NCBI GenBank assembly: GCA_002502295.1 | Contig: DANX01000022.1 | Location: 592-32,498 of the forward strand | Length of the DNA: 31,907 nucleotides | Direction: 5' to 3' | DNA from: Euryarchaeota archaeon UBA561 | Lineage (GTDB): Archaea; Thermoplasmatota; Poseidoniia; Poseidoniales; Poseidoniaceae | Shown here: piece after piece, positions 24,666-31,234 of the stretch | Numbering within the stretch: the first letter of the stretch is position 1 | Layout: every line of letters starts with the position of its first letter | Notes under the pieces: model-generated | The model's database searches: none | What the model saw: the letters and a program-made list of their open reading frames with translations, nothing else | Told to the model about the DNA's origin: nothing | Translations under genes and position numbers: made by a program

Positions 24666-25097
24666 ATGGCAGCACCAACTTGGTTTACCGGACAAAACAT
24701 GATGCGCATCACCGGCGCAACGTACATTCTCAACGGCGTTCTCGCAGCATTCTTTGGAGATTTCTTCATGGAACAGTCCTTCGGGGCTTGGGCAGATGAC
24801 CCCGAGGCGAATGAACTGGGGCACTACATCCTCGACGCTTTGGGGGGCATCCTCATCGGGTTTGGAATCTTCATCATCATGGCGAGTTTGGCGAACGGAC
24901 GCCTACGGTGTCAAAGCATCGCTAGAGTCATTGTCTTGGCCTCCGGCCCAGCACTCACCGTTGCTGTCTTGCATCGTTTGATGACCGACATTGATTCGAC
25001 CATCGTCATCATCCAACTTGTTGTGCTGATGAGCGCCATGCTCGGCGCATCGTTTGTTGAAGTTGAAGATGCTCCCCCCGTCATCAACGTGTCATGA
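24666..25097 (+). CDS. Four-helix membrane protein of unknown function
   Basis: 143 residues with four hydrophobic segments: about 13-30 (MRITGATYILNGVLAAFFG), 55-78 (ILDALGGILIGFGIFIIMASL), 85-105 (VIVLASGPALTVAVL) and 113-133 (TIVIIQLVVLMSAMLGASF). The loops are short and the first one is acidic (WADDPEANEL). The pattern resembles small four-helix DUF membrane proteins, but no family is asserted. The ATG at 24666 has the palindromic TATA box at the usual distance and no ribosome site. It is divergent from the M28 lipoprotein gene, with a 161-nt space that contains both promoters and nothing else seen. Confidence 0.7.
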   Translation: MAAPTWFTGQNMMRITGATYILNGVLAAFFGDFFMEQSFGAWADDPEANELGHYILDALGGILIGFGIFIIMASLANGRLRCQSIARVIVLASGPALTVAVLHRLMTDIDSTIVIIQLVVLMSAMLGASFVEVEDAPPVINVS

Positions 25098-25258
25098 GCC
25101 GAGAACTTGGAGACGAAGGTAGCGGGCTCCGCCCCTCAAACCCATGCGCTGGAGGGACAAGCGACACTCATGCCGAGTATTCTTTCGCATGAAACTGTGT
25201 GAAGAAATCCTGAAAGGAAAGAACAAGAGGCTAAATGGGAGGGCCCTGAGTTTTGGGC
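25098..25258. other. Intergenic leader region before ubiX, no gene seen
   Basis: About 160 nt. CTAAAT at 25231-25236 is a possible TATA box for the ubiX ATG at 25259, and GGGAGGG at 25237-25243 a possible ribosome site for the in-frame TTG at 25253. A short GCGGGCTCCGC hairpin lies near 25118. It does not fold as a tRNA on inspection. Confidence 0.4.
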
Positions 25259-25828
25259 ATGGGCGAGGTCGTGGTTGGCATCTCTGGCGCATCAGGCGCA
25301 GTCTACGGGAAGCGGCTCACAGAAGTGCTTCACGAGATGGGCAAAACCGTCCGCTTGGTGGTCACCGATTCGGGTCGCTTGACCCTGAAGCACGAATGCG
25401 ACACGACCCCTGAAGAACTCGCAAAGGCTACCGGCGCCGTGCTTGAAGACGCAAGAAACGTCGGCGCCAAGTCGGCGTCCGGGTCAGCAAAAATCGACGC
25501 CGTGGTCATCTGCCCCTGTTCAGGCACAACCATTGGAAAACTCGCTGCTGGCATCTCCGACAATTTGGTCACACGTTCTGCGATCGTGGCGATGAAAGAG
25601 CGACGTAAACTCGTTATCGTGCCCCGAGAAGCCCCCTACGCCACGGTTCATCTTGAAAACATGGCTAAACTCTCAAACTGGGGCACCATCGTCATCCCTG
25701 CATCCCCTGGTTTCTACAACCATCCAAAGAACATAGACGACCTTGTTGACTTTATCATTGCTCGAATCCTCGACCAACTCGGGTACGAGCACACCATCGG
25801 CCGTCGGTGGACTGGCGATGAAATCTAA
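25259..25828 (+). CDS. ubiX: Flavin prenyltransferase UbiX/Pad1 family
   Basis: Joins dimethylallyl phosphate to reduced FMN to make the prenylated flavin that UbiD-type decarboxylases need. 189 residues, the usual length. VVGISGASGAVYG (4-17) is the flavin-binding N-terminal signature. VICPCSGTTIGKLAAGISDNLVTR has the conserved Ser/Thr and the Asn-Leu-x-x-Arg segment, and VPREAPYATVHLENM carries the conserved PRE motif. Start choice: ATG 25259 fits a leaderless box, while TTG 25253 has a ribosome site; the difference is two residues. No ubiD lies in the window, so the partner decarboxylase must be elsewhere; likely roles are quinone synthesis or aromatic-acid decarboxylation. Confidence 0.93.
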   Translation: MGEVVVGISGASGAVYGKRLTEVLHEMGKTVRLVVTDSGRLTLKHECDTTPEELAKATGAVLEDARNVGAKSASGSAKIDAVVICPCSGTTIGKLAAGISDNLVTRSAIVAMKERRKLVIVPREAPYATVHLENMAKLSNWGTIVIPASPGFYNHPKNIDDLVDFIIARILDQLGYEHTIGRRWTGDEI

Positions 25829-25887
25829 ACTGACCGTGAACCGCCGCCTTCTTGAACAAGGATGACAACGGTCATACAGGCGAGCCC

Positions 25888-27633
25888 ATGGACCTTGAAA
25901 ACAAGACCGTTGCCGAGCTCAAGGACATGCTCCGAGACCAGAGCCTTCCTGTAAGCGGTACCAAGACTCAACTCCTTGAACGCCTCAAAGGTAACGAGCC
26001 TGTTGAAGCCGTGCTCAGTCTGGAAGAAGAAACCAAACCTGACGATGGCGTTTTGTTTGATGAAAATGTCCCCTGGTGGCGAAGTACAGATCTACTAACT
26101 CCACAGGCATTGATGGCCGTTGGCGTGGTGGTGATGATGATCGCCGCCGTGTTCATCATTCGTCCTTCATGGCTCGGTTTCACACCCAATTACGAATATG
26201 AACTCATCGATTACGATGCGGCTCAAACCCGAACATTTGCCGAAGAATTGGTGGCGTTCGGCCACCCAGATTGGGAAGGGAGAATGAGCGGCACCGTTGA
26301 GGAGGCCAACGCTTCAGCGTACATTGCTGCCCAATTTGAGGCGATGGGTATGACATCAACCCTCCATTCCTATCAGGTCCCAATGCACCACGTGAACGCA
26401 GAACCAAGTTTGAGGATCTGCACCCAAGGAATCGGAGGGACGAGTCCATGCGAAGGCCCGTTTGCCTTTGGTTCGCAGGTGATTCAATTTCAACACCGAA
26501 TTGATTACGTGATTCAAGGTTTTTCCGGACGATCAGAATACACCTTTCAAGATGATGTGCAATTAACCGACCTGGGCAACGGTACCGACGACGCGTTGTG
26601 GGCTTCAGCAGGCGGCACCATTGGTTACGTTCGCAGCGGCGCGAGCCTAGGTGGAAACACCGGTATCTTCTCGATGGCCGCTGAAAACAACCTCGCTGGA
26701 CTCATTTTTGTTAACAAAGACGCCAATTGTGGACAAATCGAAGCCAACGATTGCGTGCCAATTTTCAAAGGAAGCCGAATCGATGAAGTCACCGACGCCA
26801 ACGGTGGAAGCATCCCTACCGAACTGCCCTTCATCGCCATGTCCAAAGACGCCGGTGAACTCATTGAGCAAGCCATCTTCAACGCCACTGGGTCCCAAGG
26901 CGTGCTTGAGATGATCATTGACGTCACCAACGACGAAGAGCGAACCATCTACGTGCCGTGTGGGGAAATACGAGGCAAGTCTTCCGAGGTTGTCATCGTG
27001 GGAGGCCACCACGACACCGTCTACCACGCACAGGGTGCGGTGGACGACACGTCCGGCACGGCCAGCGTGATGGAGATAGGACGGCAGATCAGTGAAATCG
27101 TCAACAACACCGGAAAGCCCGAACGCACCTTACGATTCTGCACCTGGGGCGGCGAAGAAGAAGGACTCTACGGTAGCCGGGCCTACGTTCAAGCCTTCCA
27201 AAACAGTCTACAGGATAACCTTCGGCTCTACCTCAACCTCGACATGAACCATGTGGATTCAGATACAGCCAATCGAGGTAACAGCGTGACCCTGTTTGGG
27301 AACAATCAGGACGACATGGATCACATCGAGCGAATCACGGAACTTTACAAGAACAAACGCTCAGATGTCGCTGATCGCTACGACATCCAACTTCGTACCC
27401 TCACAGGAGACAAAGGGGAGGCTGACGGCATGCCGTACAATTCCGACCATGGCCCCTTCGTCTATGATTTAGGCGGCGGTGAGCGAGGGCGTGCCGTCGT
27501 ATGTTACGGCAGCGGAAGTTGGGAATACCACACCTACGCTGACACCATGGACCGGTTCAACGAAGAATCCCTTGGTGTCTCGGTGACCATCTATGGCACC
27601 TACATGCGCTTCCTGGCCTATTCGAATGAATGA
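25888..27633 (+). CDS. Membrane-anchored M28 peptidase with N-terminal SAP domain
   Basis: 581 residues. Residues 1-36 read as a SAP motif (VAELKDMLRDQSLPVSGTK followed by LLERL), a helix-extended-helix module usually linked to DNA or RNA binding. After an acidic linker comes one transmembrane helix (about 74-92). The outer part is an M28 metallopeptidase: an insert (about 180-330) resembling a PA domain, then GGHHDTVYHAQGAVDDTSG, GGEEEGLYGS, LNLDMNH, and the last His in YHTYADT, all standard zinc-site blocks. SDHGPF also appears. The frame is open from a TTG at 25852, but ATG 25888 begins exactly at the domain. Signal-anchor topology would place SAP in the cytoplasm and peptidase outside. 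Confidence 0.9.
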   Translation: MDLENKTVAELKDMLRDQSLPVSGTKTQLLERLKGNEPVEAVLSLEEETKPDDGVLFDENVPWWRSTDLLTPQALMAVGVVVMMIAAVFIIRPSWLGFTPNYEYELIDYDAAQTRTFAEELVAFGHPDWEGRMSGTVEEANASAYIAAQFEAMGMTSTLHSYQVPMHHVNAEPSLRICTQGIGGTSPCEGPFAFGSQVIQFQHRIDYVIQGFSGRSEYTFQDDVQLTDLGNGTDDALWASAGGTIGYVRSGASLGGNTGIFSMAAENNLAGLIFVNKDANCGQIEANDCVPIFKGSRIDEVTDANGGSIPTELPFIAMSKDAGELIEQAIFNATGSQGVLEMIIDVTNDEERTIYVPCGEIRGKSSEVVIVGGHHDTVYHAQGAVDDTSGTASVMEIGRQISEIVNNTGKPERTLRFCTWGGEEEGLYGSRAYVQAFQNSLQDNLRLYLNLDMNHVDSDTANRGNSVTLFGNNQDDMDHIERITELYKNKRSDVADRYDIQLRTLTGDKGEADGMPYNSDHGPFVYDLGGGERGRAVVCYGSGSWEYHTYADTMDRFNEESLGVSVTIYGTYMRFLAYSNE

Positions 27634-27641
27634 GCGTGGGG

Positions 27642-27649
27642 TTCAAAAC
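27642..27649 (+). promoter_or_regulatory. Candidate TATA element of the parvulin gene
   Basis: TTCAAAAC, 22-29 nt before the ATG at 27671. The identical octamer stands at the identical distance before the Nei gene (30372-30379). Confidence 0.45.
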
Positions 27650-27670
27650 ACGACAACGGGTGGGTGAATC

Positions 27671-27964
27671 ATGGTCGCACCGAGCGCTTGGGCTAGCCAC
27701 ATCTTGGTCGCTTCGAAAAGCGAAGCTATCCAAATCAAAGACAAAGTTGGAAAGCTCAAGGATTTCCAAAAACTCGCCAGAAAGAAGAGCACGTGTCCCT
27801 CAAGCCAAAAGGGCGGCGATCTTGGGTGGTTTAGGAAAGGTCGCATGGTCAAGGCGTTTGAGGACGCGGTCTGGGATACACCCGTTGCTACCGTCTCTTC
27901 ACCCGTCAAAACACAATTCGGCTACCACCTGATATGGGTTCACGAACGCGATGAAGAGCAATGA
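27671..27964 (+). CDS. Parvulin-type peptidyl-prolyl cis-trans isomerase
   Basis: 97 residues, a single free-standing parvulin domain with no signal peptide, so a cytoplasmic folding helper. The order of family blocks is complete: ASHILVAS (8-15), KDFQKLARKKSTCPSS (about 30-45), GGDLGWFRKGRMVKAFEDAVW (48-68) and VKTQFGYHLIWV (79-90). The two conserved active-site histidines are in SHILV and YHLI, and the Cys in STCPS occupies the conserved acidic/Cys position. Similar small parvulins are common in marine archaea and bacteria. The folB-like gene follows 9 nt later, so the two are probably cotranscribed. Confidence 0.93.
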   Translation: MVAPSAWASHILVASKSEAIQIKDKVGKLKDFQKLARKKSTCPSSQKGGDLGWFRKGRMVKAFEDAVWDTPVATVSSPVKTQFGYHLIWVHERDEEQ

Positions 27965-27973
27965 GGTGGTTTC

Positions 27974-28336
27974 ATGCAGTGGAGTGTGGGACTTGAAGGA
28001 TACGAAGTGAACGCTGTTCACGGTTGGTACGATGAAGAACATCAATCGCCCCAACCGTTTGTGTTCACGGTCTGGGCCACGCTCTCCGATGCAGAACGTA
28101 TCGAACATCTGGAATCAACCTTGAATTACGCAGACATACAACGGGCCGTTGACGAAATCATGCTCAACGCATCTGCACCCATCCGTTTGATGGAAGACAT
28201 GGCGCAACGGGTCATCGCCCACCTGTCCGAGAATCCAACTGTAGTGACGCTGTCGATTCGCATCGAAAAGCCAGAGGCACCCTTGCCGCACCCAGGTGGA
28301 TTACCGGTAATCGAGGTTCTGTGGCACCGAGCATGA
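27974..28336 (+). CDS. folB: Dihydroneopterin aldolase FolB-like
   Basis: Bacterial-type dihydroneopterin aldolase/epimerase family (FolB, PF02152); cleaves dihydroneopterin to the hydroxymethyl-pterin precursor of folates. 120 residues. GYEVNAVHGWYDEEHQSPQPF (9-29) holds the conserved Glu; TLNYADI is the NYxxI/L block that binds pterin; LMEDMAQRVIAHL and the terminal IRIEKPEAP with the catalytic Lys also match. GAGGTGG at 27964-27970 is a ribosome site overlapping the end of the parvulin stop. The partner steps of folate or methanopterin synthesis are not in the window, but the SDR at the left edge is pteridine-reductase-like. Substrate may differ, since archaeal pterin pathways vary. Confidence 0.88.
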   Translation: MQWSVGLEGYEVNAVHGWYDEEHQSPQPFVFTVWATLSDAERIEHLESTLNYADIQRAVDEIMLNASAPIRLMEDMAQRVIAHLSENPTVVTLSIRIEKPEAPLPHPGGLPVIEVLWHRA

Positions 28337-28343
28337 GCGAGGC

Positions 28344-28349
28344 TTAAAC
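28344..28349 (+). promoter_or_regulatory. Candidate TATA element
   Basis: TTAAAC, centred about 26 nt before the ATG at 28372, no ribosome site between. Likely leaderless transcript. Confidence 0.4.
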
Positions 28350-28371
28350 GCCGGCTTGTCCAGCACAAATC

Positions 28372-28857
28372 ATGGTCATCACCGGACGCGTGTATGTCCC
28401 AAGTGCCGTTGAAGAGGACGGAACGGTGGTTGGCATGGGCTGTTTTAGCACCCAAGAGACAGCGCTCAATGTTTTACGTTCTTTTCTTAAGAAATCTCAT
28501 CAAGTCTCCATGCAGCGGGCCAGCGTGGCTGCGTGGGACGTCGATGTGGTTGGGGATGACGCGGTCACCGTGTTATCAGAACATGAGTGCAGAACATGCC
28601 CGGTGTGCCACCGTACAACGTTTTGGCTTGACGTTGAGCGGTTCAAGGCCAAATGCTACGGCTCGGCTTGTGGTGCCTGGATCGAAGAAAGCGCCGTGGA
28701 ATCAGGGGTGATCGATTGCGGTTGGCCTCCAACACGCTTTGCTGAACAGGTTGAAACCATCGACGATGCCATGCGAAGCCTCAGACGCATCGCTGCTCGC
28801 GCTGAAGCAGCCGGACTATCCGCCATTGACGAGCGATTCTCAATAGAAGACGTTTGA
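28372..28857 (+). CDS. Zinc-binding hypothetical protein
   Basis: 161 residues, soluble, no family recognised. The N-terminal part (1-70) is a mixed alpha/beta domain (MVITGRVYVPSAVEEDG, then a Gln/Ser-rich helix). The middle carries four or five cysteines: CRTCPVC (about 75-81) and CYGSAC (about 99-104), spaced like a zinc ribbon. The C-terminal third is a helix rich in Ala/Arg (SLRRIAARAEAAGL), suggesting a coiled coil or dimer helix. It has its own putative TATA box and lies between folB and another unknown gene. Nothing links it to a pathway. Confidence 0.65.
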   Translation: MVITGRVYVPSAVEEDGTVVGMGCFSTQETALNVLRSFLKKSHQVSMQRASVAAWDVDVVGDDAVTVLSEHECRTCPVCHRTTFWLDVERFKAKCYGSACGAWIEESAVESGVIDCGWPPTRFAEQVETIDDAMRSLRRIAARAEAAGLSAIDERFSIEDV

Positions 28858-28860
28858 TTC

Positions 28861-28868
28861 TTTATATC
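28861..28868 (+). promoter_or_regulatory. Candidate TATA element
   Basis: TTTATATC is a near-canonical archaeal TATA box. It lies 22-29 nt before the ATG at 28890 but only 16-23 nt before the ATG at 28884, so it favours 28890 as the start of the next gene. Confidence 0.5.
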
Positions 28869-28889
28869 CAGTGAATGGCTTAGATGGCC

Positions 28890-29210
28890 ATGACAACCAA
28901 AAAATGTACCGAACCTGGCACCGAACAAAACCTCGCCCTTGAGTCCGATGCCCATCCCTTTGATGCTGAACCAGTCATCCCCTCGCCACCACATCCCGTC
29001 CTTGTTGACGGCATTTGCGGCGTTGCAGCGATCGGCTCGCACGGAACCTACAGCACCCGAATTAAGCTCTGGCTCAGCGAAGAACATCCCGAACTTGGAC
29101 GAACGTTCTCAACCAAATACTTCCGAATTGAACAACCCGGTCGTGTGGAATGGGGCCACCAAGGGCAATCCTTCACCATTGAGAAAATCCTCGAGGAAAT
29201 CACCCCTTGA
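28890..29210 (+). CDS. Small hypothetical protein
   Basis: About 106 residues (108 if the ATG at 28884 is used). The N-terminal 40 residues are Pro/Glu-rich and probably disordered. The rest looks like a small beta-rich fold (GICGVAAIGSHGTYSTRIKL, then KYFRIEQPGRVEW and SFTIEKILEEI). No transmembrane segment or cysteine cluster beyond one pair. No family recognised. The strong TATA box and typical codon use support a real gene. It stands alone between two unrelated unknown genes. Confidence 0.6.
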   Translation: MTTKKCTEPGTEQNLALESDAHPFDAEPVIPSPPHPVLVDGICGVAAIGSHGTYSTRIKLWLSEEHPELGRTFSTKYFRIEQPGRVEWGHQGQSFTIEKILEEITP

Positions 29211-29270
29211 ACACCCAACATGCTCCTGCCGGACAAACGGTTATTGCATACGGGATGAAGTCAACCGGTT

Positions 29271-29762
29271 ATGGGTGCAGATGCGTCGGTCGGAGATGGA
29301 TGGAGTTCCATCTCCTTTCCTGCACTGCCGTCCCTTGTCTTCTTTGCAAATCTCATTCTCGGCCCCATCCTCGTTTTGGGTCCCGTGATGATAGCGACAT
29401 CGAAAACTGACCGATTGTTCATTGGAACCTTGCTCGTCGTTGTTGTCTCGTTGTTGTACATGGTGAATTCGCACCGTACTGTGTTGTTCAGAGAACACGG
29501 TAGAACCTCCCTCACGCTGCAAAAGTGGTGGTTCTTGCCGACATTCATTACTGAATCGAGGACATTTGACGTGGATGAAAGTACCATTTTACGGCATTTC
29601 GACTCCTCAGACGCAGAGGAATCGTATGTTTTGTTGGTGGATGACGTCGAGGTGGTTTCGCTATCAACAAAGACATTGAAACGGATATTTACCCTTGCTC
29701 CCGAACTCAAGAAGAAGATTCTCCACAAAGGAAAACCCTTCAATCCGGATGACACATGGTGA
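29271..29762 (+). CDS. Two-helix membrane protein of unknown function
   Basis: 163 residues. Two adjacent hydrophobic segments near the N-terminus (about 20-40, LVFFANLILGPILVLGPVMIA, and 49-64, IGTLLVVVVSLLYMV) are followed by a soluble C-terminal domain of about 95 residues with strands (TVLFREHGRTSLTL, SYVLLVDDVEVVSLS) and a basic helix (TLKRIFTLAPELKKKIL). It resembles PH-like or DUF membrane proteins in layout, but no family is asserted. TTATTGCATAC at 29241-29251 is a plausible TATA box about 25 nt upstream. The next gene starts 4 nt after its stop and has a similar plan, so the pair may act together. Confidence 0.65.
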   Translation: MGADASVGDGWSSISFPALPSLVFFANLILGPILVLGPVMIATSKTDRLFIGTLLVVVVSLLYMVNSHRTVLFREHGRTSLTLQKWWFLPTFITESRTFDVDESTILRHFDSSDAEESYVLLVDDVEVVSLSTKTLKRIFTLAPELKKKILHKGKPFNPDDTW

Positions 29763-29766
29763 GAAG

Positions 29767-30321
29767 ATGGATGAATTCGCAGATCTTGAAGCCGACCTCG
29801 CCGAAGCAGGGAGCCCAGTCAACATGGAGTTCGTCAAGTCCCTGGTGATGAGCATTGAATACGAGGGACTCGAGCATGGCATGTACATCAGCGATTACAG
29901 GGAAATTTGGCATCCCGTTCATAAAATCAGTTTGGTTTTTTTCGGAATTCTCTTGATTCCTCTCTTTGGATTAGGCGTGTTCATGATCATCGCAGGCACC
30001 AACAAAGGACCCATGATGGAAGACACAGAAATTGTCGAAGCAAAAGTGTATCTCGTTAAGCAACACGCCATCGTATCATACTCAATGACCGATGAAGTGA
30101 TCAATTCCGTTGCCTATACTCCAATCGACAAAGGAAGTTTCATCAAAAGGAACAGTAGAACGTACGAAACCGACAACGGAGGCCATACATGCGTGGAGCA
30201 CCTTCTGTGCTCAGGTCGCGAGAGAATCCCACTTCTGGAGTCATGTTCGTACAACGCCATTGGGTCAGACAGAGAGGTCATTCGAAAACTTTCTGCCCTT
30301 GCCAACCTACCGCTTCGGTGA
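29767..30321 (+). CDS. Membrane protein of unknown function
   Basis: 184 residues from the ATG at 29767; an in-frame ATG at 29749 would overlap the previous stop. An acidic helical N-terminus (MDEFADLEADLAEAG) is followed by one hydrophobic hairpin (about 55-78, ISLVFFGILLIPLFGLGVFMIIAG) and a soluble beta-rich C-terminal domain with Cys residues (TCVEHLLCSG and a later Cys) that may bind metal or form a disulfide. No family recognised. GGTGAG overlaps the preceding stop, a weak ribosome site. Coupled to the upstream two-helix protein, of which it may be a functional partner. Confidence 0.65.
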   Translation: MDEFADLEADLAEAGSPVNMEFVKSLVMSIEYEGLEHGMYISDYREIWHPVHKISLVFFGILLIPLFGLGVFMIIAGTNKGPMMEDTEIVEAKVYLVKQHAIVSYSMTDEVINSVAYTPIDKGSFIKRNSRTYETDNGGHTCVEHLLCSGRERIPLLESCSYNAIGSDREVIRKLSALANLPLR

Positions 30322-30371
30322 AACCATGATGTTGTGTTCTCCACCGTTTGGATGACTGCCCGAAACACCTC

Positions 30372-30379
30372 TTCAAAAC
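30372..30379 (+). promoter_or_regulatory. Candidate TATA element of the Nei-type gene
   Basis: TTCAAAAC, 22-29 nt before the ATG at 30401; same octamer and same spacing as before the parvulin gene. Confidence 0.45.
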
Positions 30380-30400
30380 CACGCCTTCCTAACCACCCAC

Positions 30401-31234
30401 ATGCCAGAGGGCCCTGAAATTCGTCGAGCAGCCGACCGCATCGGCAAAGCCCTTGTTGGAAAAGTCATTGAAGGAGGTTCCTGGCCTTTTCCATCGCTTG
30501 AACGTGCGGATTCGCTCATCCTCGATCATGAGGTATTGAGCGTCACGAGCCGTGCCAAAGCCATGCTGATTCGATTCAGCAGCGGCTGGACCATGTACAG
30601 TCACAACCAGCTCTACGGGCGCTGGACGGTGCATCTCAAAACAACAGACCCACGATCAAACCGCTCACTCCGAGCGGAATTTTTGACCGACAAGCATGCT
30701 GTCCGGCTTTGGTCTGCCACCGACATCGTTTTGATACCCACGCCTGAAGAAAATGCCCATCCTTTCCTCGCTCGTCTGGGACCCGATGTGCTCGATGAAT
30801 CCGTGTCCAAGAACGATCTCTTGGTCCACCTCAAGTCCAAAGGCGTCCATCGAAAGAAAGGTGCAACGCTGATGCTTGACCAGCGGAGTTTTGCTGGGCT
30901 TGGAAATTATCTACGTTCTGAGATCCTTCATGCTGCAGGCGTGCATCCCGATGATCGACCTTGCGACCTTGATGAAGAGAAACTCACTCGATGGGCAGAC
31001 TGCATCAAATCGGTCACCGTCCAAGCCTACGAACACAATGGAACAACGGTAGATTTGGGCGTGGCTGAGGCCAGCAAGGCTCGAGGTGAGCCCCGCCGCA
31101 TGTGGCGTCATGCTGTTTTCTGCCGCAACGACCGCCCTTGCCTCACCTGCGGCGATTTGGTGATTCGTCTTCGTTATGGGGGCAGAAGGCTCGATTTCTG
31201 TCCAACCTGTCAGCCATCAAGCCGTCAAGCCTGA
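30401..31234 (+). CDS. nei: Formamidopyrimidine/endonuclease VIII family DNA glycosylase (Nei-like)
   Basis: Base-excision repair enzyme that removes oxidised bases and nicks the abasic site. 277 residues. The N-terminal MPEGPEIRRAAD puts the catalytic Pro2 and Glu3 in place, and IRRAAD is closer to Nei than to MutM. K53 in SRAKAML is the conserved lysine. The H2TH region reads LDQRSFAGLGNYLRSEIL (about 159-176). The C-terminal zinc finger has CLTC and CPTC (about 247-270) with the Arg-containing hairpin GGRRLDF between them. The 3' end overlaps the convergent photolyase-like gene by 18 nt. Substrate class (oxidised pyrimidines versus purines) is suggested only by the N-terminal match. Confidence 0.93.
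   Translation: MPEGPEIRRAADRIGKALVGKVIEGGSWPFPSLERADSLILDHEVLSVTSRAKAMLIRFSSGWTMYSHNQLYGRWTVHLKTTDPRSNRSLRAEFLTDKHAVRLWSATDIVLIPTPEENAHPFLARLGPDVLDESVSKNDLLVHLKSKGVHRKKGATLMLDQRSFAGLGNYLRSEILHAAGVHPDDRPCDLDEEKLTRWADCIKSVTVQAYEHNGTTVDLGVAEASKARGEPRRMWRHAVFCRNDRPCLTCGDLVIRLRYGGRRLDFCPTCQPSSRQA

Noticed and set aside
25098..25252. Possible tRNA or structured RNA before ubiX
   Set aside because: Only a short GC hairpin was seen; no cloverleaf or conserved T-arm sequence.
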